DNA of 64,000 nucleotides from CAADGV01 sp040290295 (GTDB lineage Bacteria > Bacteroidota > Ignavibacteria > UBA10030 > UBA6906). Below are positions 8,620 to 17,721 of the stretch, piece by piece. Each line of letters opens with the position of its first letter. Position 1 is the stretch's first letter. The stretch is taken from assembly GCA_040290295.1 (NCBI GenBank), contig PSMW01000001.1, positions 62,001 through 126,000 of the forward strand, read 5' to 3'. A program made the position numbers and the translations under genes. The notes under the pieces were generated by a model. That model did no database searches. It was not told the DNA's origin and saw only the letters and a program-made list of their open reading frames with translations.

Positions 8620-10215
8620 ATGATTATGCTTCGCTCAATCACGGTTTTCCTCACAGCGATCTTACTCTCTTGCAGCGGAAGTTATCGCACGTCGCCGGAC
8701 ATGCTCGGTGGTACGGCAAGCCCGGACAACGATGTCGTTGACGTGACGTTGTTGCACCTCAACGACGTGTACGAGATCGCCCCGGTCGAGAACGGGCAGT
8801 TCGGCGGCATGGCACGCGTTGCGACGATCAGAAAAGAATTGAAGCGGGAGAACCCGAACACCTTCACATTTCTTGCCGGAGACTTCATCAGTCCGTCCGC
8901 CATTGGTACGAGCACCTACCAAGGCAAGAGGATCAACGGCGCGCAGATGATCGCTGCGATGAACAGTGTGGGCGTTGACTACGTCACCTTTGGCAATCAT
9001 GAATTCGATCTTGGGTATGAAGCACTGCAGCAACGCCTCAACGAATCTGCCTTCACGTGGATCTCTTCCAACGTTCACTACACGCCGTCGCAGGAAGGTG
9101 AAGTGAAGCCCTTCTGGAAGACGGTGCAGGGAGGAGAGCGGCCGCTGCCCGAATACGTTATCCTTCGAGCGAAGAATGCTGCCGGCGTTGAGGTGCGTAT
9201 CGGCGTGTTCGCGCTGACGATCGGCTCGAACACTCCGCCGTATGTTGTGTGGAGCAACCCGTTCGAGACTGCTCGCCGGATGTACGATCTTCTCCAGCCG
9301 CAAACCGATATGGTCATCGCGCTGACCCATCTCTCTCTGGAGGAGGATCGGACACTTGCCGCCATGCTGCCCGGTGTGAGGATGATTCTCGGAGGTCATG
9401 AACACACGAACATGATGTTCAAAGTCGGCGAAACGTTGATCGCGAAGGCAGATGCGAACGCACGTACCGTGTACATTCATCGCTTGCAATGGTCCGCATC
9501 GAAACGCTCACTTGTGGTTCGTTCCGAGGTGAAGACTGTGGATGGCTCGGTGCCTGANNNNNNNNNNTCGGCGACCGCAGCGGTGGTGAAGATCTGGCGA
9601 CAGCGCGCCTATGACGGATTTCGGGCGAAGGGATTCGAGCCGGATGAAGTCGTGACGACGCTTCGGCAACCGCTTGATGGACGCGAAAGTTCAATCCGCA
9701 CGCGGCAAACAAATTTGGGTGCAACGATCGCACGAGCGATGGTCTCCGCTGCTCGGAAGGCAGAGATCGCGGTCTTCAATAGCGGCTCGATCAGGCTCGA
9801 CGATGAGCTTTCCGGTACCGTCACGCAGTACGATGTCATCCGGACGCTTCCCTTCGGCGGCAAGATTCTCGAAGTGGAGATGCGAGGACGTTTACTCCAG
9901 CGTGTGCTGAATGCCGGCATGCGCAATGTTGGGCGAGGAGGGTATCTTCAATATCACGGCGTCGAGGTGCAGTCCGCCGCCGATCCGTGCAAGCAGAGCG
10001 AGCCGATATGGCTTTCGAGTGGGAAGCCCATCGATCCTGGAGGAAGCTACTGGGTGATCGTTTCCGACTATCTGTTCTCTGGGCAGGAGCAAGGGATTGA
10101 GTTCTTTAAGAACGACAATCCCGACGTGTTATCGGTGGATGCTCCAAGCGTGCAGGACGAAAGCGATCCACGGCGAGATATTCGTCTTGCCGTCATACGA
10201 TACTTGAAGCGTTAA
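8620..10215 (+). CDS. 5'-nucleotidase / UshA-like metallophosphatase lipoprotein (contains a 10-N gap)
   Basis: About 531 residues. The N-terminus is a lipoprotein signal with a lipobox ending in LLSC near residue 18, so the mature protein is membrane-anchored outside the cytoplasm. The calcineurin-like metallophosphatase domain shows LHLNDVYEI, FLAGDFISPS, FGNHEFDLG and GGHEH metal-binding motifs. The 5'-nucleotidase C-terminal domain follows with VFNSGSIRLDD and YDVIRTLPFGG. It would release phosphate from extracellular nucleotides. The ten undefined bases at 9558-9567 fall in the linker between the domains. The frame is the same on both sides, so the gene is probably intact. Confidence 0.88.
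   Translation: MIMLRSITVFLTAILLSCSGSYRTSPDMLGGTASPDNDVVDVTLLHLNDVYEIAPVENGQFGGMARVATIRKELKRENPNTFTFLAGDFISPSAIGTSTYQGKRINGAQMIAAMNSVGVDYVTFGNHEFDLGYEALQQRLNESAFTWISSNVHYTPSQEGEVKPFWKTVQGGERPLPEYVILRAKNAAGVEVRIGVFALTIGSNTPPYVVWSNPFETARRMYDLLQPQTDMVIALTHLSLEEDRTLAAMLPGVRMILGGHEHTNMMFKVGETLIAKADANARTVYIHRLQWSASKRSLVVRSEVKTVDGSVPXXXXSATAAVVKIWRQRAYDGFRAKGFEPDEVVTTLRQPLDGRESSIRTRQTNLGATIARAMVSAARKAEIAVFNSGSIRLDDELSGTVTQYDVIRTLPFGGKILEVEMRGRLLQRVLNAGMRNVGRGGYLQYHGVEVQSAADPCKQSEPIWLSSGKPIDPGGSYWVIVSDYLFSGQEQGIEFFKNDNPDVLSVDAPSVQDESDPRRDIRLAVIRYLKR
9558..9567. other. assembly gap (10 N)
   Basis: A run of ten undefined bases inside the nucleotidase gene. The reading frame and family match continue on the far side, so the gap length may be right or differ by a multiple of three. 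Confidence 0.95.
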
Positions 10216-10298
10216 TGGTGCACCCGACGTTCGTTGAGACTCGAGGATGATAACGATATATTGATCCGGCAGATAGATTCAATCGTCATCGCCATCCG

Positions 10299-11099
10299 AT
10301 GTCAATCACGCTTTCTAGCATCACTATCTACCCAATAAAATCCTGCGGTGGAATCGAACTGACGACAGCCGAAATCGATGAGCGCGGGTTGCGTTATGAC
10401 CGCCGCTGGATGGTGGTGAACAAGGACGGTGTGTTCATGACGCAGCGAGACTTCCCGCTCATGACGTTGATCGCTGTCGAGCTTCTCTCCGATGCGTTAC
10501 GTATCCACGCGCCGAACATGCCGCCGCTGCTCGTACCGCTGATGCTCTCGAACGCCGAGCACACTGCGGTGCACATTCGGAGCGACACCGTGAACGCAGT
10601 CACGGTGGGGATAGAGGCAGAGGTGTGGTTCAGTGAGTTTCTGGGCACTCCGTCCAAGCTTGTTGCGATGACCGACGCGTCGCTTCGTCGTGTCGATACT
10701 CGCTATGCACGTCGGGGTGAAAGTGTCAGCTTTGCCGATGGTTTTCCCCTGTTGCTCATCTCGCAAGCGTCGTTGGATGATCTCAATGTTCGTCTGGAAA
10801 CGCCGGTTCCGATGCGGCGATTTCGCCCGAACCTTGTCGTCGATGGTTGTGCCCCGTTTGCAGAGGACAAGTGGAAAGTGATAGCGATCGGCGACGTGAG
10901 GTTCCGTGTCGTGAAGCCGTGCGCTCGATGTGTCATCACGACGGTGGATACGCAAACCGGAGAGGCAGGAGTCGAGCCGCTGCGCACGCTTGCAACATTC
11001 CGCACCATCGGCAACAAGGTGATGTTCGGACAATACCTTCTTCATCAGGGCAATGGTACAGTGCGCGTCGGCGATGAGGTAACCATTCTTCAACAATGA
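10299..11099 (+). CDS. MOSC domain protein (mARC/YcbX-like, without ferredoxin domain)
   Basis: 266 residues. Residues 1-115 match the MOSC N-terminal beta-barrel (IYPIKSCGGIEL, GLRYDRRWMVV, TQRDFPLM). Residues 120-260 are the MOSC domain with FRPNLVVDG and PCARCVITTVD. In mARC and YcbX enzymes the second cysteine of such a motif ligates molybdenum, here C211. These enzymes reduce N-hydroxylated compounds, but the bacterial electron donor varies, and this protein lacks the C-terminal 2Fe-2S domain found in YcbX. Having molybdenum cofactor genes nearby is suggestive only. The stop overlaps the next start as ATGA. Confidence 0.85.
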   Translation: MSITLSSITIYPIKSCGGIELTTAEIDERGLRYDRRWMVVNKDGVFMTQRDFPLMTLIAVELLSDALRIHAPNMPPLLVPLMLSNAEHTAVHIRSDTVNAVTVGIEAEVWFSEFLGTPSKLVAMTDASLRRVDTRYARRGESVSFADGFPLLLISQASLDDLNVRLETPVPMRRFRPNLVVDGCAPFAEDKWKVIAIGDVRFRVVKPCARCVITTVDTQTGEAGVEPLRTLATFRTIGNKVMFGQYLLHQGNGTVRVGDEVTILQQ

Positions 11100-12085
11100 G
11101 CACGACACGCGTACGCTACGGCATTCTCGGCTTCGGCCGCTTCGCAGCCAAAGCCATCGCTCCTGCGATACGGCAGTCGGTGAACTCGGAGCTGATCGCG
11201 TTGCAGAACCGCACACTTGCCAAGGCACAGCAAGCCGCTGCCGGGCTTGGGATGGCGCTCGCCTTCGATTCGCCCGCAGCACTCATCGCTCATCCCGACA
11301 TCGATGCAGTGTTCATCGCTTCACCCCATGCACAGCATTGTGAGGAGACTCTTCTTGCCGCTGCTGCCCGCAAGCATGTTCTATGCGAGAAGCCGATGGC
11401 GTTGAGCGTTGTCGAGTGTGAACGGATGATCGATGCATGCGCTCGCAGCGGTGTGAAGCTCATGGTCGGACACATGGTGCGTCTTTCGCCTCTTGTGCAG
11501 CGGATGCGTGAGCTTGTTCTGGGTGGTGCTGTGGGCGATGTTGTTCGTGCCGCTGCGGACTTTGTGTACGACGGCAGGTTGAGCACACGAACGTGGCTCC
11601 TCGATCGCCGCATGGCTGGCGGCGGACCGACGTTCGACGTCGGCATTCACTGCCTGGACACACTGCGCTTTGTGTTGGATGATGAAGTGACCGCACTGAA
11701 AGGCGAAATGGAACCGAAGCCCACGGACGAGCATACAGAAACGTCGTCTCAATTGCTCATGCGGTTTTCTCGTGGAGCAATAGGCGTGATCTTCTCGTCG
11801 TACGTCGCTCCCCTTCGCGAGAGCAGAATCGAAATTATCGGTACCGAGGCGCGGCTGTCTGCACTCGACTTTACGGTTGGGGAGCGCCGTACAGGGTTGC
11901 TCATCGAACGCCGCACGGCGAGCGGCACGATCGAGCGCGTTGTGGAAACGTTCGATATTCCCAATCTCTACGTGGAAGAAATCAATCATTTCTCTTCGTG
12001 CCTGCTACAGGACACCGAACCGGTCCTCAATGCACACAATGCACTGGCGAACCAGCGCGTCCTCGACGAAGCAATGCGCCTCTGA
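11096..12085 (+). CDS. Gfo/Idh/MocA-family NAD(P)-dependent oxidoreductase
   Basis: 329 residues. The N-terminal Rossmann fold opens with YGILGFGRFA, and CEKPMAL near residue 100 carries the conserved catalytic-type lysine. The C-terminal substrate domain has GGGPTFDVGIHCLD, with the conserved aspartate and histidine. Members oxidise or reduce sugars, inositols and related alcohols. The substrate cannot be read from sequence. It is translationally coupled to the MOSC gene by an ATGA overlap, so the two products are probably made together. Confidence 0.88.
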   Translation: MSTTRVRYGILGFGRFAAKAIAPAIRQSVNSELIALQNRTLAKAQQAAAGLGMALAFDSPAALIAHPDIDAVFIASPHAQHCEETLLAAAARKHVLCEKPMALSVVECERMIDACARSGVKLMVGHMVRLSPLVQRMRELVLGGAVGDVVRAAADFVYDGRLSTRTWLLDRRMAGGGPTFDVGIHCLDTLRFVLDDEVTALKGEMEPKPTDEHTETSSQLLMRFSRGAIGVIFSSYVAPLRESRIEIIGTEARLSALDFTVGERRTGLLIERRTASGTIERVVETFDIPNLYVEEINHFSSCLLQDTEPVLNAHNALANQRVLDEAMRL

Positions 12086-12121
12086 ACACATCCTCACACA
12101 CAATCTCGAAGAAACTCGGTA

Positions 12122-13696
12122 TTGACTCTCCAACGTATCGGACTCCTGCTTGGCATTCTCCTCTTCGTATGTGCCGCGATCATGCAGCCCCTCGAAGCGT
12201 TTCGTGAAGCCGCCGATCGCTATGTGCAGGAACAGCAAGCAGCCGGTGCCGATGCCATGGAGCTCGCTCGTTCAATGCAGATTGTCGCAGGGTTGATGCT
12301 TTGGATGGTAGTGTGGTGGCTAACCGAAGCGATTCCGCTTCCATGGACGGCTCTGCTACCGCTTTGCGTGTTGCCAGCCCTCAGCGTCGTGGGCATCAGT
12401 AAGGTAGAGGTTTTTACCTTCAGCATACCTACCGTGGCGCGGCAATACGTCAACCCCGTCGTGCTGCTCTTCTTCGGTGGTTTCCTGCTTGCCGGTGCGA
12501 TGCGGCGCTGGCATCTCGATCGTCGCATCACGTTGTGGTTCCTCACCCGCGGGAACCTTGCCAAGAGTGCACGCACGACGCTCTTCGGCTTGATGGCCGT
12601 GACGGCATTTCTTTCGATGTGGATTGCCAACACCGCAACGTGTGCGATGATGCTACCGCTGAGTTTGGGCATCCTCGAGTACATCGGTGCGAAGCCGGGA
12701 AAATCTCCTTTCGGCACATCGCTGATNNNNNNNNNNNNGGCATCGCATGGTCTGCTTCCATCGGCGGTGTGGGATCGTTGATCGGAACGCCGTTCAACGG
12801 CATTGCCGTGGGCGTGCTCAACGATTATTTCGCTCACGACCCGAGCTATCAGCGCATCACGTTTCTCGATTGGCTGAAATTCGGCCTGCCGCTCGTGGCG
12901 GCATTTTTACCCGTTGCATGGTTTGTTCTGGTGCGAACATTTCCGTCGGAAGTCGCTGCCTTCGAAGGCGGCAAAGAACGCCTGATGGAAGAGTTCCATC
13001 GCTTGGGCAAGATGACGCGCGGTGAACGAGGATCGATCGTCGTCTTTCTAACAGCAGTGGTGTTATGGTTGACGCTTCCATTCCGAGAGGAATTTCTCCC
13101 GGCGTCGCTGATACAGCTCATCCGTTGGTTGGATGAGTATGTCGTCGGATTGATGGCGGGACTCAGCCTCTTTCTCATCCCGGTCGATCGTAAGCGGCGC
13201 ACGTTCCTCCTTCATTGGAAAGATTTCCGATACGTCGAATGGGGTGCACTCGCAATCGTGGGGGGGAGGTATTGCGCTTTCGGATGCCATGTTCAAGACC
13301 GGCTTCGCCTCATGGATTGCTAAAACATTCATCACGCTGATCGGTTCTCCATCGACAGTGATCATGATGTTTGCGGTCGTGTTCTTCATCGATTTCTTGA
13401 CGGAGATCGCGACGAACTCTGCGGTAATCTCCATGATGGCGCCTGTCGTGATCTCGATCGCTCACACAACCGGCGAAAATCCCGTTGCTCTTGCAGTCGC
13501 GGCGGCTGTAGCCTCGTCCATGGCATTTATGCTCCCGGTCGCAACCCCGCCCAACGCAATCGTGTACGGAACAGGTTACGTTCGCATGCGCGATATGATC
13601 AAGGCAGGCATCATCTTGGATGTCGTAGGATGGTTGATCGCTGTCGGGTCGCTCATCCTCTTCGGCTCGCTGCTTTTCGGTGTGTTCGACTTGTAG
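12122..13696 (+). pseudogene. SLC13/DASS-family sodium-dicarboxylate symporter, broken by an N gap and a frameshift (probably intact in the organism)
   Basis: Three frames together give one protein of roughly 520 residues. 12122 to the gap gives the N-terminal half (WWLTEAIPLPWTALLP, WIANTATCAMMLPL). After the gap the frame moves to GIAWSASIGGVGSLIGTPFN, and from about 13260 it moves back, giving GGGIALSDAMFKTG and ATPPNAIVYGTGY. These are the paired SNT-type motifs of DASS transporters, which import succinate, malate or sulfate with sodium. The second shift lies in a run of seven G (13260-13266); removing one G restores the frame. Both shifts look like assembly errors rather than decay. The start is TTG at 12122; no in-frame ATG exists before the upstream stop. 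Confidence 0.85.
12727..12738. other. assembly gap (12 N)
   Basis: Twelve undefined bases inside the symporter gene. The frame changes across it, so twelve is not the true length. To rejoin the frames the missing length must be one more than a multiple of three. The family sequence around this point (an alanine/serine-leucine-methionine followed by one residue and GIA) would fit about 4 missing bases. Confidence 0.9.
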
Positions 13697-13848
13697 AGCG
13701 TAAGGTGCACACGAACGTCACTGGGTGAGTGCGGACGAAGAAACCCACTGGAGGGTCGGAGGGAAGAGGAAACACTTTTTTCACTTTTCATGGAACTGAA
13801 GATTGTGTAGATTGTGTTGGGCAAGATGAACGAGTGGTATTTCAACCC

Positions 13849-16371
13849 ATGAGCGAAGTGGACGTGCGTTTGAAACTTGTTGTCGTGATCGTGACGAGCG
13901 TGCTTGCGGTGATGAGCGCGTTCGCACAGAAGGAAACAGGCGCGGTTGCCGGCATGGTGGTGCTACAGTCGGGCGAGCCTGCCGCAAACGCAACGGTGGT
14001 CCTGGGTGACACAAAGTTGGGGGCGATTGCCCATGAGGATGGATCCTTTCTGATTGTGGATGTTCCCGTCGGCACCTATCCGGTTCGTGTACGCCTGATC
14101 GGGTACGAGCAGGCCATGCCGCAGAACGTTCAAGTCCGTGCGAGCGATACTGCCCGCGTTCGGGTCACCATGCGGGAGAATGAGATCGAGTTGAGCCAAA
14201 TTCTGGTGACCGGATCGCGACGACAAGCGGCGGAGGATACACGACCGAGCCTTACGACCATGACCCCGCGGGAATCGAAGTATTTACCGGGTGCCGCTGA
14301 GGACGTCTTGCGGGGTTTGCAGGCACTGCCCGGCGTTACCAGCGTCAACGACTTTTCCTCGCAACTTGTGGTTCGCGGCTCGGGTCCCGATCAAAATCTC
14401 ATCATGATCGACGGATTCGAAGTTCTCAATCCCTATCGCCTCTACGGCGTCATCTCGATGTTCAATCCCGAAACGGTCAGCGACATCAGTCTTCAGACCG
14501 GAGGTTTCGCAGCGCAGTACGGCGATCGTCTCTCAGCGGTGATCGACGTGAAAAATAGGGATGGCCGCAGCGACGCGTCACTCGCAGCGAAGCTCAACTT
14601 CAGTCTTACGAACATGAATATGATCTTCGAGGGCGCTCTCCCCTGGGAGGGTTCGTCCTATCTTCTCTCCCTGCGACGTACGTACTACGATCTCATCCTC
14701 GGTCCCATCCTCAAGCGGGCAAAGTTGGTGCAAGGCGATGTGGCGTTGCCGAATTTCCGCGACGTGCAGTTGCGCGCGGGCGTTCCTCTGGATAACGCCA
14801 ATCGCATCGTAGTCAATTTTCTTACCTCCCGTGACGGAGCTTCGGTCATCTCGGGAACCGAGCGCGATCGGGCTGACAGTGTGAGTCTGTTCGATGAGTC
14901 GTATAACACCATGTTCGGTGCCACGTGGCAACACGTGCCGTCGAAAGACATGTTTACGAGTACACACGTTTCGTGGTACCGCAATTCCGGTGCAGGAGCG
15001 TTCGACGGGACATTCGTCGATCCATCACAGAATAGCGGTAGTATCGCGCGAGGGGATACGCTGGGACTCCGATTCATCCGTTTTGCCGTTGACTATGATT
15101 TCATGTATCAGAAAGTCTCGCTCCAACAACGATTCTTCTGGACGTTGGGCAATCACACTGCAGAAGCCGGGGGAGGTGTCGATTTCCTCCGTACCGATTT
15201 CACTCGTTACTTCGAAATCGATCAGGCACTCAGAGAGTTTATTGCGCAACGCGGGTTCGTCGTTCCTACGAACCAGACTGAACGAGTGCTTTACCATCGG
15301 TTCAACGCCTACATGCAGGATCGGATCGCTCTGGGCGATCGGTGGTTCATCCAGCCCGGTGTGCGAATGGATGTGTATCCGTTCCTTGCCCGGACGTTCT
15401 TTTTCTCCCCTCGATTCAATCTCTCGTACAAAGCCGACGAACTGACAACGCTGCGAGCAGCATACGGCATCTACTATCAATCTCCCGGCATGGAGAAGCT
15501 CAATCCTCAACAATCCCGCCTCACGTTCGACGACGTGAGTTTTGCGACACTTGTACCGGAGAAGGCGCAGCACGTTATTCTCGGTTTCGATCGCATGTTG
15601 ACTGCATCGTGGCAATTTAAGATCGAAACGTACTACAAAAAGTTTACGGACATCATCGTACCGCAAAAGCTTCAGGGCGGCAGGTGGTTCTCGCAACGTA
15701 TCGGCCGGAATATTTTTGATGTGAATAGTTGGACTCCCCCCGTGCGCATTCCATCCGATTCACTCACGTCATTTCCGGTGAACGATGCGACCGGAAGATC
15801 GTACGGGTTCGAGGTGCTGCTGCAGAAGATTGCTTCACAGTCGAGTGACCGATTCAACGGCTGGATCAGTTACGCGCTGTCGTACGCCGAGCGTGATCGC
15901 GACGGCGTGGTGACGCCGTTCTTTTTCGATCAACGACATGTCATGAATATCGTTGCCGACTACAAATTCTCGGAGAAGTGGAATATCGGGATCCGCTTCA
16001 CACTCCGCTCCGGGCGACCGTACGCGAAGGCGTTAGGAGTCCGGCCGCGTGTGCTCGTCGCTCGCGTCGGCACGCTCGATACGGCGGTGATTCAAGTCGA
16101 TCGCCAGTACAACGTCATTCTCGACGTGGACTATGAACGCGACGCGCTTTCGGGAAGACTTGCGTTGTATCATTCTCTCGATGTCAGGCTCACGACCTAT
16201 CCCTCATGGTGGGGATGGAATTGGGCGATCTACCTTGATGTCCAGAATGTGTACAACCACAAGAATCAGCAGGGGCTTTCGTACTTCATCAACGAAAAAG
16301 GGGAGCTCCGCGAACGCGTCATCAATGGCATCCCCATTTTCCCCTCACTCGGTCTCAGCGTTTCCTTCTAA
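13849..16371 (+). CDS. TonB-dependent outer-membrane receptor with carboxypeptidase-regulatory-like domain
   Basis: 840 residues from the ATG at 13849; the frame is open further upstream, but only this start gives a signal peptide (LVVVIVTSVLAVMSAFAQ). Residues about 28-115 form a CarboxypepD_reg-like beta domain (GAVAGMVVLQSGEPAANATV, LIGYE). The TonB plug follows (LRGLQALPGV, LVVRGSGPDQNLIMIDG, GGFAAQYGDRLSAVIDV). The remainder is a 22-strand-type barrel with many alternating aromatic segments and ends in a phenylalanine (LGLSVSF), as outer-membrane barrels do. It takes up a large ligand using TonB energy; the ligand is unknown. The architecture is typical of FCB-group bacteria. Confidence 0.92.
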   Translation: MSEVDVRLKLVVVIVTSVLAVMSAFAQKETGAVAGMVVLQSGEPAANATVVLGDTKLGAIAHEDGSFLIVDVPVGTYPVRVRLIGYEQAMPQNVQVRASDTARVRVTMRENEIELSQILVTGSRRQAAEDTRPSLTTMTPRESKYLPGAAEDVLRGLQALPGVTSVNDFSSQLVVRGSGPDQNLIMIDGFEVLNPYRLYGVISMFNPETVSDISLQTGGFAAQYGDRLSAVIDVKNRDGRSDASLAAKLNFSLTNMNMIFEGALPWEGSSYLLSLRRTYYDLILGPILKRAKLVQGDVALPNFRDVQLRAGVPLDNANRIVVNFLTSRDGASVISGTERDRADSVSLFDESYNTMFGATWQHVPSKDMFTSTHVSWYRNSGAGAFDGTFVDPSQNSGSIARGDTLGLRFIRFAVDYDFMYQKVSLQQRFFWTLGNHTAEAGGGVDFLRTDFTRYFEIDQALREFIAQRGFVVPTNQTERVLYHRFNAYMQDRIALGDRWFIQPGVRMDVYPFLARTFFFSPRFNLSYKADELTTLRAAYGIYYQSPGMEKLNPQQSRLTFDDVSFATLVPEKAQHVILGFDRMLTASWQFKIETYYKKFTDIIVPQKLQGGRWFSQRIGRNIFDVNSWTPPVRIPSDSLTSFPVNDATGRSYGFEVLLQKIASQSSDRFNGWISYALSYAERDRDGVVTPFFFDQRHVMNIVADYKFSEKWNIGIRFTLRSGRPYAKALGVRPRVLVARVGTLDTAVIQVDRQYNVILDVDYERDALSGRLALYHSLDVRLTTYPSWWGWNWAIYLDVQNVYNHKNQQGLSYFINEKGELRERVINGIPIFPSLGLSVSF

Positions 16372-16398
16372 CGCAGTCGGCACATCGGTGTACGCATG

Positions 16399-16427
16399 TT
16401 GACTCCGCTCGCCCAAACCTGTACCTT
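16399..16427 (+). promoter_or_regulatory. putative housekeeping promoter for the dipeptidase gene
   Basis: TTGACT at 16399-16404 and TACCTT at 16422-16427 with a 17-bp spacer lie about 70 nt before the GTG start. The -35 box is strong and the -10 box is weak. Confidence 0.3.
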
Positions 16428-16494
16428 GTTCAGGGCCTGACGCGTTGCCGTCTGCCGTTACGATGCCACTCCGTCCACAACTGCGAGATGAGAA

Positions 16495-17721
16495 GTGTTC
16501 TACAAAATCATCGGCTTCCTTTCGTGCGCGCTGATCGCGTTCCTGTGTGCAAACCCGATGAGGGTTGCCAAGCGGTCTGTCGATCCGGAACACAAGGAGC
16601 GCGCTGAACAGCTTGCACAAGAGATCCTCATCGTCGATACGCATATCGATGTTCCGTATCGCCTGCAAGAGAAGATGGAAGATATTTCCGCCAGAACGGC
16701 CGGCGGCGATTTCGATTATCCGCGCGCCAAAGCAGGAGGGTTGAATGCGGCTTTCATGTCGATTTATGTTCCTGCATCGTACAATTCGACCGGTGGGGGA
16801 AAGGACCTCGCAGAGCGGCTGATCCAGATGGTGGAAAAGTTCACTGTCGATTGGCCCGATAAATTTGCTCTTGCGTATTCGACCGCGGAGATTCGGCGCA
16901 ATGCACAGCGCGGAGTGATCAGCTTGCCGATGGGTATGGAAAACGGTACGCCGTTAGAAGGCAGGCTGGAAAACCTCCCATACTTCTATAAACGCGGCAT
17001 CCGCTATATCACGCTTGCTCACGCGAAGAGCAACGACATCTGCGATTCGTCGTACGATCCTGATCGGAGGTGGGACGGACTCGGTCCTTTTGGTGTGGAG
17101 GTGGTGAAAGAGATGAATCGCCTCGGCATGATGATCGACGTGTCGCATGTGTCGGATAGCGCCTTCTATCAGATTCTCCGCATCACGAAGGCGCCGGTGA
17201 TCGCCTCGCACTCGTCGTGTCGGCACTTTACGCCGGGCTGGGAGCGGAATATGAGCGACGATATGATTCGGGCACTGGCGAAGAACGGTGGCGTCATTCA
17301 TATCAATTTCGGATCGAGTTTCCTCACCGATACCGCTCGTCGCAAAAGCGAAGCGATCGATGCCGCCCTCACTCGGTATTTCGAAGAGCACAACCTTCAC
17401 CCCTCCGATTCGCTTGCGGTGGCGTACGAGCAACAGTATCGCGCCGAGCATCCACGAACATACGCCGACGTGAAAGATGTTGTGGCTCATATCGATCACG
17501 TCGTGCAGTTGGTGGGGATCGACTACGTCGGGCTTGGCTCCGACTTCGACGGCGTCGGCGATTCGCTGCCGACAGGCCTGAAGGATGTATCGATGTATCC
17601 CAATCTCATCTATGAACTGTTGGATCGGGGCTACACGGAGGACGATATCCGGAAAATCTGTGGAGAGAATCTTCTGCGGGTGTGGGCGGAAGTCGAACGC
17701 ATCGCAGCAGGCTATCCCTAA
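16495..17721 (+). CDS. membrane dipeptidase, peptidase family M19
   Basis: 408 residues from a GTG start, with an N-terminal hydrophobic segment for export or anchoring. The metal site is visible: IVDTHIDVPYR near residue 42 (HxD), the bridging glutamate in GMENG near residue 143, and the histidines in IDVSHVSD and APVIASHSSCRHF. GLGSDFDGVGD near residue 345 is the conserved C-terminal signature. M19 enzymes are zinc dipeptidases, some acting on D-amino acid dipeptides. The gene is convergent with the following minus-strand gene and their ends overlap by 4 nt. Confidence 0.92.
   Translation: MFYKIIGFLSCALIAFLCANPMRVAKRSVDPEHKERAEQLAQEILIVDTHIDVPYRLQEKMEDISARTAGGDFDYPRAKAGGLNAAFMSIYVPASYNSTGGGKDLAERLIQMVEKFTVDWPDKFALAYSTAEIRRNAQRGVISLPMGMENGTPLEGRLENLPYFYKRGIRYITLAHAKSNDICDSSYDPDRRWDGLGPFGVEVVKEMNRLGMMIDVSHVSDSAFYQILRITKAPVIASHSSCRHFTPGWERNMSDDMIRALAKNGGVIHINFGSSFLTDTARRKSEAIDAALTRYFEEHNLHPSDSLAVAYEQQYRAEHPRTYADVKDVVAHIDHVVQLVGIDYVGLGSDFDGVGDSLPTGLKDVSMYPNLIYELLDRGYTEDDIRKICGENLLRVWAEVERIAAGYP

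Noticed and set aside
13729..13848. N-terminal extension of the TonB-dependent receptor
   Set aside because: The signal peptide starts only at the ATG at 13849; the upstream part is unlike any export signal.
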